DNA of 64,000 nucleotides, from contig NC_015520.1 of NCBI RefSeq assembly GCF_000213255.1, positions 2,066,001 through 2,130,000 of the forward strand, written 5' to 3'. Below, piece by piece: positions 38,260 through 47,074 of the stretch (position 1 is its first letter; each line of letters opens with the position of its first letter). The position numbers and the translations under genes are program-made. The notes under the pieces were generated by a model. It had not been told where the DNA came from, did no database searches, and saw nothing but the letters and a program-made list of their open reading frames with translations. The DNA is from Mahella australiensis 50-1 BON (GTDB lineage: Bacteria; Bacillota; Clostridia; Mahellales; Mahellaceae).

Positions 38260-39250
38260 CGCGTTCCACCTCCGGCAATTTCTCTGTCAGTCTTTTATAT
38301 AAATTCGGTATGGTTTGCTTGTGATCTCCGCAGAAATGCCAGCCTTTGCCGCCCATGCTGGTCGGCCGGTTGACGATGTTTTTGCGCGGCCGATAATAAT
38401 AATGCGGATCATCATATCCTATCTTTGCCTGGTAATCTCCCAAATCGATAATGTCAAAATTTGCGGTTGTTATATGGTATGTAGGGTATCCCAGATTCCT
38501 CGCAATAGATAGTGCTTTCAGAAACACCTCAGCCCCTATGACCGCCGAACCGAAGTTCAAGAATACCCCTTCATCCATCCGGGAAACGGAGTAACAGTAT
38601 TTGTGGAAATCGATGCCGCTGGCTTTGCCTATCGCCTCAAAATCCACTATGGGATGCTGATGAATAATATCGGTACCCAAAGCGATATGATAAGTGGCTG
38701 GGACATCGTTTTTATAGGCTTGATACAATATGCAATCTTCTTTATACGGAAACCTTTCCGGATGTTTATCAATATATACCGCAAGGCTCTCACCATAACC
38801 AAGGCTCTTTGCGGCACCCTGCCGTATGGCCTCATTCATCCATCTGCCCGTTTCCTCCCACATGCCGAAGGAACCGTCTTCTATAGCTGTAGGTACATCT
38901 TCCGAAGTTCCGCCATTGAAAGCCAACTCAAAGTCATGTATGCTACATGCCCCATTACCGGATATATGTGTAATAAGTCCTCTTTTTATGAGCTCTATGA
39001 TATACCGCGATAAGCCGTTTTTGATCACATGCGCTCCCATCGACCATATCACGGCTCTGCCGTTTTGCCTTGCTTCAGCCATCCTGCCTATCAATTCGTC
39101 AAATCCTTCTTGGTCCCAATCAGGTATCGGATCCCTGTCCGGCACAGCCATGTTATCTATGGTCACAAGGTTCTTCCTCTGGCTTACTGGATACGTCTTG
39201 ATATTGGAAAAATCCAATTGGCCGGGTATCTTTACATTTTTATCCTCCAT
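38240..39250 (-). CDS. Conserved protein of unknown function, possible deoxyhypusine synthase-like NAD fold
   Basis: A 336-residue soluble protein that I cannot assign to a characterised family. The middle region (LIKRGLITHISGNGACSIHD, FELAFNGGTSEDV, FGMWEETGRWMNEAI) faintly recalls the NAD-binding fold of deoxyhypusine synthase (..LV...VDVIVTTAGGIEEDL..). The catalytic lysine region of that enzyme is not seen, and no eIF5A substrate exists in bacteria. Other conserved-looking stretches are GSHA-like WSMGAHVIKNGLSRY, ALGTDIIHQHP and CGDHKQTIPNLY. It lies between the HAD gene (3-base gap) and the kinase (20-base overlap), so it almost certainly shares their pathway. Confidence 0.6.
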   Translation of the reverse strand: MEDKNVKIPGQLDFSNIKTYPVSQRKNLVTIDNMAVPDRDPIPDWDQEGFDELIGRMAEARQNGRAVIWSMGAHVIKNGLSRYIIELIKRGLITHISGNGACSIHDFELAFNGGTSEDVPTAIEDGSFGMWEETGRWMNEAIRQGAAKSLGYGESLAVYIDKHPERFPYKEDCILYQAYKNDVPATYHIALGTDIIHQHPIVDFEAIGKASGIDFHKYCYSVSRMDEGVFLNFGSAVIGAEVFLKALSIARNLGYPTYHITTANFDIIDLGDYQAKIGYDDPHYYYRPRKNIVNRPTSMGGKGWHFCGDHKQTIPNLYKRLTEKLPEVERGVKDYL

Positions 39251-39253
39251 TTG

Positions 39254-40063
39254 TCACTCCTCCAATCCAAGCCACTTTAAAATCTCACAGGTCTTTTCAA
39301 AATCACCTACTATAGCATGGGCTCCTGCTGTGATAAGCCTCTGCCTTTTTGTAGGGTTTACGCCGCAGCGTTTCTCTTCATTGCTCGCCACGCCTATAGT
39401 AACCGCGCCTACCTCTCGGCCCAACGCGATCTCAACTTTTCCATCCCCAATGACCACAACCTCCGGGCCCCTGAGTCCATAATCATTTATCAACCTTTTC
39501 AATACCGCCTCCTTTGAGCAATCCGCCCTGCCTTCCGGTGCTCCGGCTATCTCCTTGAAGTAGCCGTCCACACCCAGAACATGCGCTTCATTGACCACGT
39601 CGACATCATCGGTGCCGCTGGCCGCATAGATATCTACACCGCATTCATCAAGTGCCTTTAAGAATTTCATACTATCCTTGATCAAATAGCCCTCCGGTGA
39701 TTTTCCCCCGGAAAGTATTGTCGTTATCCTCTTTTTAACGGGTTCCATCAACCTTCGGTTATATTCGGCTTTATACTGCCATGGATCTTCAGGAGCATAA
39801 GGATTTCTTCGATATCTTTTTACGGCATCCGCAAGCCACTGCATTTGAAAAATGGTCTGAATACCGGTCGAAGCATCGATATATTCCCTTACTTCTCTTA
39901 TAAGCTCGTCATCCGACGGCGTGCCGCCTGTTATCATCTCTATCATGAACGGTTCCATTATGCTTTCCCAGCCATGCCTGAGCGTGGATATTGTGCCGTC
40001 GAAGTCAAAAAGCGCTGCTCTAATCCTCGGCCTGTCTTTTGATAATTCCTCTAAAATCTCCAT
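39254..40063 (-). CDS. HAD-superfamily hydrolase
   Basis: A 269-residue phosphatase or phosphomutase. Motif I is FDFDGTIS near 22 (nucleophile and acid Asp), motif II is in AASGTDD, a Lys lies in KEAVLKRLI, and motif III/IV is VVIGDGKVEIALGREVGAVTIG. The large helical cap between I and II suits a beta-phosphoglucomutase-like member. The ATG at 40063 follows AGGGGTG; the in-frame TTG at 40078 overlaps that RBS. It is the first gene of the operon, 87 bases from a strong promoter. The substrate is probably the product of the downstream kinase. Confidence 0.83.
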   Translation of the reverse strand: MEILEELSKDRPRIRAALFDFDGTISTLRHGWESIMEPFMIEMITGGTPSDDELIREVREYIDASTGIQTIFQMQWLADAVKRYRRNPYAPEDPWQYKAEYNRRLMEPVKKRITTILSGGKSPEGYLIKDSMKFLKALDECGVDIYAASGTDDVDVVNEAHVLGVDGYFKEIAGAPEGRADCSKEAVLKRLINDYGLRGPEVVVIGDGKVEIALGREVGAVTIGVASNEEKRCGVNPTKRQRLITAGAHAIVGDFEKTCEILKWLGLEE

Positions 40064-40149
40064 AATTTCACCCCTCAATGCCCTCTCTGATATTCCTCTG
40101 CAAGAAGGATATTGCCTGCTAATCTCTCGGCAGCACCCAAGTTGCTATA

Positions 40150-40193
40150 AGTATATAGCGAGCATAAGCATTTGTCAACTCGTTTAACAAAAT
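40150..40193 (-). promoter_or_regulatory. Promoter and candidate ROK operator of the HAD-kinase operon
   Basis: On the minus strand TTGACA (40178-40173) and TATACT (40155-40150) are 17 bp apart. The stretch 40170-40193 is an imperfect inverted repeat (ATTTGTCAA, spacer, TTAACAAAA), like the TTTGTT...AACAAA operators of XylR-type ROK repressors. It covers the -35 box. The gap 40064-40250 holds no gene. Confidence 0.65.
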
Positions 40194-40250
40194 TGCCTTG
40201 AGGCTAATCGTTACCCTCGCCTATGCGTAATAACCAATGAATAGTCACAG

Positions 40251-41435
40251 CTATATTTTTGTTAATCTTTTGTATAAAACGAGTCCCAAAGTAAGCAAAA
40301 AAGGAAAAGCGATAGCCGCAAACAACCCTGCTCTCAAGCTGTTTCCCATATGGTCCGATACCATTCCGACAACGGTCGGCCCCGATGAACAGCCAAAGTC
40401 GCCCGCGAGGGCTAAAAGCGCAAACATCGCCGTACCGCCCTTTGGAAATTTTGCAGATGCGAGGCTGAATGTACCTGGCCAAAGAATACCTACAGATAGC
40501 CCGCATAGGTCGCAACCGATGAAAGCCAGAATAGGCCAAGGTGAAAATACTGCCAACAAATAACTAACCATGCAAAAGCAGCCGCAGGCAATCATAAACA
40601 TTTGCAAATTAATTCTTTCGCTGAATTTAGAATAAACGATACGGGATATTCCCATAAGCGCTGCAAATATGCATGGACCTGCAAGATCCCCGACGGTTTT
40701 AGGTACCCTCAAACCCGATTCTGCAAAAGCCGAAGCCCATTGGCTCATTGCCTGTTCGGAAGCTCCGGAACAGATCATTAACAGTATAAATAGCCAAAAT
40801 AGATTTAAGGATAATAGTTTCTTAATAGACATGCCTTCGCCATCCTCAGTTAAAGTGGTAATAGGCACCTGCGAAAAATAGAATGCATTTAGCAATGGCA
40901 CAATTGCCCATGTGAAAGCAAGGACTTTCCAATTTTCAATACCAAAAGTAACAAAAAACAATGTGGAGCCGATCACCACAAAAACGTATCCCCAGCAATA
41001 AAATGAATGCAACAGGCTCATAGCCGCAGATTTTTTATCGGTCGGACAAGCTTCCACAATCGGGCTCACCAGTACCTCAATCAATCCGCCGCCAATGGCA
41101 TAAATAAAGATAGCAAGGAGAAGCCCTATATATGGGTCAGAGAATATTTCGGGGAAAACACCAAGTCCCACCAGCCCAAACGCAGCGAAGATATGAGCCA
41201 GCACTATAGACGTCCTATAGCCTATCTTGTCCACAAATTTTGCCGATATCAAGTCGACGATCAACTGAATCCCGAAATTTATGGTTACAAGCAACGTTAT
41301 TTTATTTAGAGGAATTTGGTATGTATTTTGAAAGGTCAAGAACAATAGTGGCGCAAAATTATTGACAATCGCCTGAGTGATATATCCGATATAGCTTGCA
41401 TAGAGCGTATGGTTATAGTTATCTTTTATATGCAT
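40251..41435 (-). CDS. MFS transporter
   Basis: A 394-residue carrier with about 12 hydrophobic segments (ASYIGYITQAIVNNFAPLLFL at the start). GIENWKVLAFTWAIVPLLNAF falls near the middle loop, and the cytoplasmic loop after segment 2 is FVDKIGYRTS. The ATG at 41435 after AGAAAGGAA is preferred to an upstream frame from 41474. It resembles sugar-uptake facilitators of the FucP/glucose type. Its position before the HAD-unknown-kinase-ROK operon makes it the likely importer of that substrate, although a promoter separates them. Confidence 0.82.
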   Translation of the reverse strand: MHIKDNYNHTLYASYIGYITQAIVNNFAPLLFLTFQNTYQIPLNKITLLVTINFGIQLIVDLISAKFVDKIGYRTSIVLAHIFAAFGLVGLGVFPEIFSDPYIGLLLAIFIYAIGGGLIEVLVSPIVEACPTDKKSAAMSLLHSFYCWGYVFVVIGSTLFFVTFGIENWKVLAFTWAIVPLLNAFYFSQVPITTLTEDGEGMSIKKLLSLNLFWLFILLMICSGASEQAMSQWASAFAESGLRVPKTVGDLAGPCIFAALMGISRIVYSKFSERINLQMFMIACGCFCMVSYLLAVFSPWPILAFIGCDLCGLSVGILWPGTFSLASAKFPKGGTAMFALLALAGDFGCSSGPTVVGMVSDHMGNSLRAGLFAAIAFPFLLTLGLVLYKRLTKI

Positions 41436-41526
41436 ATAGTTCCTTTCTCCCACCGTTTCGCAAAATATAATCACTGCTCCGCCTCAAAGCAGTAGAATCA
41501 TATTTTATCATATAAAAGCAAAAAAG

Positions 41527-41991
41527 TCACCGCCTTGCTTTTCCAGTCATATGCTCAATACTGATTTTAATGACTTTCGTGTTAATGCTATTTTTTTCAA
41601 TATATTTAATCCCTTCCTCAATAAACGCTTTAGAATATTTCTGAACAAGCTCAAGCAAAGCATTTTCCTTTTCCTTATCAAAGACTTCTATCGCTCGTCC
41701 AAATACAATTACGCTCTCATACCTGTAACTGAACTTATCGGGCAGTGGTTCTGTATTGCCGACTACACAAAAAGAGATTTTATTGTTATACTTAATATTA
41801 TCTAACTTACTTCCTTCTACAGCAGAATGGAAATAAATGCTTCCATCATGGTATACATAGTTCAGCGGGGCTCCGTATGCATACCCATTTTCACCAACTG
41901 TCGATAAGATACCGAATTGACCGCTTTCCAATAGTTTAATAGCTTGTTTGTTATCGATATTTCTATCCTTCCTTCTCATATCTTTGAACAT
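41527..41991 (-). CDS. Pyridoxamine 5'-phosphate oxidase-fold protein (NimA-like)
   Basis: A 154-residue split-barrel flavin-binding protein. The start MRRKDRNIDNKQAIKLLESGQFGILSTVGENGYAYGAPLN and the later FHSAVEGSKLDNIKYNNKISFCVVG are typical of the NimA/5-nitroimidazole-antibiotic-resistance group. Its His (YHDGSIYFHSA) contacts flavin in relatives. The RBS GGGAGATGAAA precedes the ATG. It seems monocistronic, behind a structured leader. The natural substrate is unknown. Confidence 0.85.
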   Translation of the reverse strand: MFKDMRRKDRNIDNKQAIKLLESGQFGILSTVGENGYAYGAPLNYVYHDGSIYFHSAVEGSKLDNIKYNNKISFCVVGNTEPLPDKFSYRYESVIVFGRAIEVFDKEKENALLELVQKYSKAFIEEGIKYIEKNSINTKVIKISIEHMTGKARR

Positions 41992-41995
41992 ATTT

Positions 41996-42112
41996 TCATC
42001 TCCCTATCACCGCTTTTTCATTAATCAATATTTCTCGTACCGCCAGGTCGTAAAATTCGTCTACGACAAGTGGTACGAAAATAATGTCGAGCAACCGGAA
42101 GGTTGTTACCAA
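41996..42112 (-). other. Short ORF or gene remnant inside a structured leader
   Basis: A TTG-initiated 38-codon frame (LLDIIFVPLVVDEFYDLAVR, then EILINEKAVIGR) ends 5 bases before the PPOX ATG. Its composition looks protein-like, but it has no proper RBS and it overlaps two hairpins. It could be the tail of a deleted gene or chance. Confidence 0.2.
42035..42105 (-). promoter_or_regulatory. Two hairpins between the membrane-protein gene and the PPOX gene
   Basis: A nested inverted repeat pairs TCGTACC (42035-42041) with GGTACGA (42072-42078), and inside it GTCGTA (42047-42052) with TACGAC (42062-42067). A second small hairpin, CAACC-GGAA-GGTTG, lies at 42092-42105, next to the stop of the upstream gene. 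The latter may be a weak terminator. The former would be in the PPOX leader. No known riboswitch is recognised. Confidence 0.5.
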
Positions 42113-42840
42113 TCTTCTGCAAGAAATATTATCTCATTTCTTTGCTTGCTGATAGCAACGAGGCTTAACTCACCGTGGTTCCAATCATTTAGCTGATAAG
42201 GCTTGCTATCAATCAAATAAATTGTAAAATTTTCCGGCAAATTTTCATATTCCAAAACATCAAATGGGCCTGAAATTATACCATTTTTCTCGGCTTCACT
42301 ATCTTCTGGGTCTCCTATCCACCTCGCTATCTCAGAAAATTCATTAATATAATTTTGAATGGAATCTGGATCCGTCTGAAACTTTAAACCAAATATTTCA
42401 CTGCCCTGCAAAAAAGCAGGATTATAGATAAATGTAACATTTTTTGCATTGCCCGGAATCTTATTTGGAAATTCTTCTGTTAAAGGATTGTTTGGATAAT
42501 CTGTAAGCTTTAAAATCCTTTGATATTTATCGGTATCGGTTGTCGCGGTTGTCACTGCATCAAAGGATATATATGCAAAGGCGGATAATTGCACAAAACC
42601 CAAAACAAAAATTAATATTCCTGTTATTATAGATGACACACCGATCTTTAATTTCCCCTTCACAGTAAAAAAAGTGGTCACAGCGAATAAAACAAAGGGG
42701 ATAGCAAATATTAATCCCTCTAAATAATACGGTTCGATTGATCTCACAGTTACCAATAAATATGCCACTATAAACCATGCCAATGAGATTATTGACATTA
42801 TTGCAGGAAAAGGAGCCTTTTTAATCCATTCACGCACCAT
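42106..42840 (-). CDS. Hypothetical membrane protein
   Basis: A 244-residue protein I do not recognise. Three hydrophobic segments near 14-36, 48-68 and 75-98 precede a soluble, probably external C-terminal domain of ~145 residues. That domain has a DSEAEKNGIISGPFDVLEYE segment and ends in ELSLVAISKQRNEIIFLAEDW. The ATG at 42840 lies 7 bases after GGAGGGA. The gene is 38 bases downstream of glgB and could be read through from the glycogen operon. Confidence 0.65.
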   Translation of the reverse strand: MVREWIKKAPFPAIMSIISLAWFIVAYLLVTVRSIEPYYLEGLIFAIPFVLFAVTTFFTVKGKLKIGVSSIITGILIFVLGFVQLSAFAYISFDAVTTATTDTDKYQRILKLTDYPNNPLTEEFPNKIPGNAKNVTFIYNPAFLQGSEIFGLKFQTDPDSIQNYINEFSEIARWIGDPEDSEAEKNGIISGPFDVLEYENLPENFTIYLIDSKPYQLNDWNHGELSLVAISKQRNEIIFLAEDW

Positions 42841-42878
42841 ATCCGATCCCTCCATAATTTTACTATTGTTTTATTATA

Positions 42879-44777
42879 TCAAAAATGTGCCTTTAATACA
42901 ACACCGGCCATCGGCGGGACCTTTATCGTTAAATGGTAATCCTGATTATGCCACCTGCCTTCCTCTGCATAAAGCGTCTGACCCATCACCTGTCCCGAAC
43001 CGCCGAAGCCGATGTCATCGGTATTGAGTACCTCATCATATGCGCCCGGATACGGCACGCCTATCTTATAATCATAATATACTATCGGCGTAAAGTTGCA
43101 TATTATCACCAACGTATCCGACGGATGGTCGGTTTTGCGCATATATACAAATATGCTCTGCTCGGTATTGTTCGGGTCTATCCATTCAAACCCTTCGGCA
43201 TAATAATCGAGCTGCCACAGCGCTGGATTCTCCAAATAGAAATGATTCAGCGTTTTGAAAAAATCATGTATTTTTTTATGCATATCGAAACGCTCTATAA
43301 GGAACCATTCGAGCTGCTCATAAAAGCGCCATTCGATAAATTGCGCGAATTCACAACCCATGAAGATGGTCTTCTTGCCCGGATGGGTATACATATACAA
43401 CATGTAGGCGCGAAGACCTGCGAATTTGTTCCAGTAATCGCCCCACATCTTATCTACCAGGGCCTTTTTGCCGTGCACCACCTCGTCGTGCGATATGGGC
43501 AATATAAAGTTCTCAGAATAATGATACATCATGGAAAATGTCATCAAGCTATGGTAATACTTGCGGTATATAGGATCCATGGTTATATACTTCAATGTAT
43601 CATTCATCCAACCCATATTCCATTTAAAATTAAAGCCCAGGCCGCCTACATATACGGGTTTGCTGACCATGGGCCACGTCGTTGACTCCTCGGCTATCAT
43701 TATGAGATCTGGGTATTCTTTAAACAGCGCCTCGTTTAGCTGATGCAAGAACCCGATGGATTCGAGATTTTCCCGACCACCGTATATATTCGGAACCCAC
43801 TGCCCATCCTGTTTGCCATAGTCAAGGTAAAGCATATTGGCTACTGCATCCACTCTAAAGCCGTCTACATGGAATTCTTTAAGCCAATAGAAGGCATTGG
43901 ATATAAGGAAGCTTTTGACCTCGGGTCGCCCGAGGTCAAAATTAGCCGCTCCCCATCCCTCGGTCTCTGCCCTTCTCGGATCCTGATATTCGTATAAAGG
44001 TGTACCATCGTAGCGATATAAGCCATGAGCATCCTTGCAGAAATGACCAGGCACCCAGTCTAGTATAACTCCTATGCCATTTTCATGGCATGCATTTATA
44101 AAATATTTGAATTCATCTATCGTACCATATCGACTGGTCACGGCGTAATAGCCGGTTATAAGGTAACCCCATGATGCATCCAGCGGATGCTCCATTATAG
44201 GCATAAGTTCTATATGCGTGTAACCCATATCTCTTGCATATTTAGGTAATAAATTAGCCAATTCGGCATATGTCAGAAATTCTCCATTTTCTTTGCGCCG
44301 CCATGACCCCATATGCACTTCGTATATATTTAACGGGCTTTTGTATATATCTATTTGAGCCCTTTTGTTCAGCCATCCTTCATCGTTCCATGAAAAAGGC
44401 ATCGGATTTGCCACTATCGACGCCGTATTCGGGCGTTTTTCGGCATAAAAGGCATAAGGATCGGCCTTAAGCAGCCTTTTCCCCTCGGGCGATATTATCT
44501 CATACTTATATATATCTCCCTCGCTTATACCAGATATAAATGCACTCCACAGGCCACCTTCCGATATGCGCTCTAGAACATATGGCTCGCCACCGTGCCA
44601 ATCGTTAAAATCACCCGTCACGCTGACCGACCGGGCATTGGGAGCCCAGGTAGTGAATCGGACACCATTTTGTCCACCTTCTTGGCTTATATGGGCCCCC
44701 ATGAACTCATAACATTCATAATGCTGTCCGGCATGAAAGCGCTTCATATCACCCTTTTTTACAATATTTCTTGCCAT
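42879..44777 (-). CDS. glgB: 1,4-alpha-glucan branching enzyme
   Basis: A 632-residue GH13 enzyme that makes alpha-1,6 branches in glycogen. An N-terminal CBM48 domain (FTTWAPNARSVSVTGDFNDW) precedes the barrel. Catalytic residues are Asp in DGFRVDAVANML, Glu in MIAEESTTWP and His-Asp in ISHDEVVHGKK. It is the last gene of the glycogen operon, 2 bases after glgD. It lacks the extra N1 domain of enterobacterial GlgB, as usual for Firmicutes. Confidence 0.95.
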   Translation of the reverse strand: MARNIVKKGDMKRFHAGQHYECYEFMGAHISQEGGQNGVRFTTWAPNARSVSVTGDFNDWHGGEPYVLERISEGGLWSAFISGISEGDIYKYEIISPEGKRLLKADPYAFYAEKRPNTASIVANPMPFSWNDEGWLNKRAQIDIYKSPLNIYEVHMGSWRRKENGEFLTYAELANLLPKYARDMGYTHIELMPIMEHPLDASWGYLITGYYAVTSRYGTIDEFKYFINACHENGIGVILDWVPGHFCKDAHGLYRYDGTPLYEYQDPRRAETEGWGAANFDLGRPEVKSFLISNAFYWLKEFHVDGFRVDAVANMLYLDYGKQDGQWVPNIYGGRENLESIGFLHQLNEALFKEYPDLIMIAEESTTWPMVSKPVYVGGLGFNFKWNMGWMNDTLKYITMDPIYRKYYHSLMTFSMMYHYSENFILPISHDEVVHGKKALVDKMWGDYWNKFAGLRAYMLYMYTHPGKKTIFMGCEFAQFIEWRFYEQLEWFLIERFDMHKKIHDFFKTLNHFYLENPALWQLDYYAEGFEWIDPNNTEQSIFVYMRKTDHPSDTLVIICNFTPIVYYDYKIGVPYPGAYDEVLNTDDIGFGGSGQVMGQTLYAEEGRWHNQDYHLTIKVPPMAGVVLKAHF

Positions 44778-44779
44778 GC

Positions 44780-45901
44780 TTATACCTCTCTAACCAATTC
44801 GCGCTTCTTTGCTACTACAAAAGGCATATCCTTATCGCCTTTTAGCTCTTTGCCAGGTTCTATGTTGACATATTTATCAGCTATTATATTGGTGAGTTTA
44901 CAGCCATCGCCGATTATAGCACCCTGAAATATTATACAATTATTTACCACAGTCCCTTTGCCGACATGCACCTTTCGGAATAATATGCTGTTTTTTACAG
45001 TGCCCTCTATGATAGAACCGTTGCCTATCATAGAGTTTTTTACCACATTGCCTTCAAGATATTTGGCAGGCACTTCAGTAGTAGTCTTGGTATAAATGGG
45101 CCGCTCATCCAAAAACAGTTGTTTATATACGCGTGGATTTAGCAGCTCCATACTGGCCTTATAATAAGCATGCAGCGAATTTATACACCTGAGATATCCA
45201 TTATACCCAAAAGCCCTTACCTTATAGCGATCCAACGAGCTGTATATAGCGTTCTTTATTTTCCTAAAGCGCCCACTGGTTACGCATTCGGTAAGTATTT
45301 CTATAAAGGTAGATTTCCTCATTAAATACATTTCCATGCAGATATCCGCTTCGTTATCCTTGCCGATGTTTCTACCCACACCTTCAATGCGCCCATCCTC
45401 GCCTATGTCAAGCGTCTCACACAGAAAGAAATTATCCTGAGCATCATCGACGTGCTTATACACTATAGTTATATCATTGCCTGATCGCTTGTGAAAATCC
45501 ATCACCTCATTGAAGTCTATATTGCACACCATATACGACGACGTCAGCAGAAGATACTCTTGAGCCGAACGTTCGAAATACTCTATATTATTGGCAAAGC
45601 TGTATACATCATCAACGCGTGGCTCCAGTGTACTGAAGTTGAATACGCGTATACCCTCTACCCTGCGGTTTAAATCCCATGGTCGGCCATCCCCAATATG
45701 ATCGGTCAATGAGCGGCACTGCATCTTGGAAAATATACCGACATTCTCCACTCCAGCATTGCTCAAACTCGATAATATAAAGTCTATCACTCTATACCTG
45801 CCGGCTATGGGAACAGAAGCCAACAGCCTGTTTCGTGTAAGCTCCTGTATCATGTCCTCATTCTCGTCCAGATTTATAACGCCCATGCAATTTTTCAACA
45901 T
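44780..45901 (-). CDS. glgD: Glucose-1-phosphate adenylyltransferase-like subunit GlgD
   Basis: A 373-residue relative of GlgC that partners it in Firmicutes. It opens MLKNCMGVINLDENEDMIQELTRNRLLASVPIAGRYRVIDF, lacking the GlgC GGQGSRL pyrophosphorylase loop, so it is probably non-catalytic and regulatory. The C-terminal left-handed helix repeats (GNVVKNSMIGNGSIIEGTVK) remain. It follows glgC by 14 bases. Confidence 0.93.
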   Translation of the reverse strand: MLKNCMGVINLDENEDMIQELTRNRLLASVPIAGRYRVIDFILSSLSNAGVENVGIFSKMQCRSLTDHIGDGRPWDLNRRVEGIRVFNFSTLEPRVDDVYSFANNIEYFERSAQEYLLLTSSYMVCNIDFNEVMDFHKRSGNDITIVYKHVDDAQDNFFLCETLDIGEDGRIEGVGRNIGKDNEADICMEMYLMRKSTFIEILTECVTSGRFRKIKNAIYSSLDRYKVRAFGYNGYLRCINSLHAYYKASMELLNPRVYKQLFLDERPIYTKTTTEVPAKYLEGNVVKNSMIGNGSIIEGTVKNSILFRKVHVGKGTVVNNCIIFQGAIIGDGCKLTNIIADKYVNIEPGKELKGDKDMPFVVAKKRELVREV

Positions 45902-45915
45902 ACTCAGTCCCCTTT

Positions 45916-47061
45916 CTAATTAGCTACCATACCGGTCTTTATCTCTTCATAAAGGCCTATGGCGGTAACATTTCTGCCGTCACCAACGACGCTGTTTTTG
46001 CGTATTATAGCATTACTTCCTACTATCGCTTTATTTACTATAGCGTTTTCACCTATATATACGTCGGGCATTATAACCGAATCTATTATCTTGGCATTTC
46101 TTTCTACTTTAACATTTGTAGATAACACCGAATGTATAACTTCGCCGTGTATCTCGCATCCGTCAACCACTATGGAATTCTGGACTTTAGCAGCGTTGCC
46201 TATATACTGAGCCGGCATGGCTTGTGCCAACGAATAGACGCGCCATGTAGGATCACCTATATTAAGATCATCATTTTCACTTAAAAGATCCATGTTAGCT
46301 TCCCAAAGGCTTTCCACTGTCCCCACGTCTTTCCAGTAACCTTTAAATGGGTAAGCATACAATCTCTCACCGCGCTCCAGGATAGCCGGTATAACGTTTT
46401 TACCGAAGTCATGAACAGATTCAGGATTATTAGCATCTTCTATCAAGGCTTCTTTGAGCAATTGCCAGTCAAACACATATATGCCCATAGACGCCTTGGT
46501 GCTCTTGGGGTGTCGAGGCTTTTCTTCAAACTCGTATATAGAAAGGTCGTCATTGGTATTCATGATGCCGAATCTTGAGGCCTCGCTGAGAGGGACATCG
46601 GTAACAGCTATGGTGCATCGTGCCCCTTTATCCTTATGAAATGCTATCATCTTATTATAGTTCATCTTATAGATATGGTCTCCCGATAGCACCAACACTA
46701 GATTCGGTTCATACGCATCTATAAAGGGAATGTTCTGGTATACGGCATCGGCTGTGCCCTGATACCAATTGGCCCCCGAGGCCTTCTGATGCGGCGGCAA
46801 TATGAATACCCCGCCATTCAGCCTGTCCAAATCCCAGGGACTACCTACCCCTATATGCGTGTGGAGTTCCATAGGCATATATTGGGTCAGTACCCCCACA
46901 GTGTATATGCCGGAATTGGAGCAGTTGCTCAGCGTAAAATCAATTATCCTATACCTGCCGCCAAATGGCACGGCCGGTTTAGCTAAATTCTGAGTTAGAA
47001 CACCCAGCCTCGAACCTTGACCTCCGGCCAATATCATCGCTACTACTTCCCTTTTTCTCAT
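45916..47061 (-). CDS. glgC: Glucose-1-phosphate adenylyltransferase
   Basis: A 381-residue enzyme making ADP-glucose from ATP and glucose 1-phosphate, the control step of glycogen synthesis. It shows [14 protein letters not shown] near 10, the substrate region [27 protein letters not shown] and EEKPRHPKS (Lys), with beta-helix repeats at the C-terminus. The ATG at 47061 lies 8 bases after AAGGGGTG and is preferred over the GTG at 47070. Confidence 0.95.
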   Translation of the reverse strand: MRKREVVAMILAGGQGSRLGVLTQNLAKPAVPFGGRYRIIDFTLSNCSNSGIYTVGVLTQYMPMELHTHIGVGSPWDLDRLNGGVFILPPHQKASGANWYQGTADAVYQNIPFIDAYEPNLVLVLSGDHIYKMNYNKMIAFHKDKGARCTIAVTDVPLSEASRFGIMNTNDDLSIYEFEEKPRHPKSTKASMGIYVFDWQLLKEALIEDANNPESVHDFGKNVIPAILERGERLYAYPFKGYWKDVGTVESLWEANMDLLSENDDLNIGDPTWRVYSLAQAMPAQYIGNAAKVQNSIVVDGCEIHGEVIHSVLSTNVKVERNAKIIDSVIMPDVYIGENAIVNKAIVGSNAIIRKNSVVGDGRNVTAIGLYEEIKTGMVAN

Positions 47062-47074
47062 AACGCGCACCCCT

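Noticed and set aside
38826..39482. A plus-strand open frame of about 218 codons
   Set aside because: It is antisense to two tightly packed minus-strand genes of the HAD-kinase operon, and its composition is that of a shadow frame.
42933..43685. A plus-strand open frame of about 250 codons
   Set aside because: It is antisense to glgB, whose catalytic motifs are all present on the minus strand.
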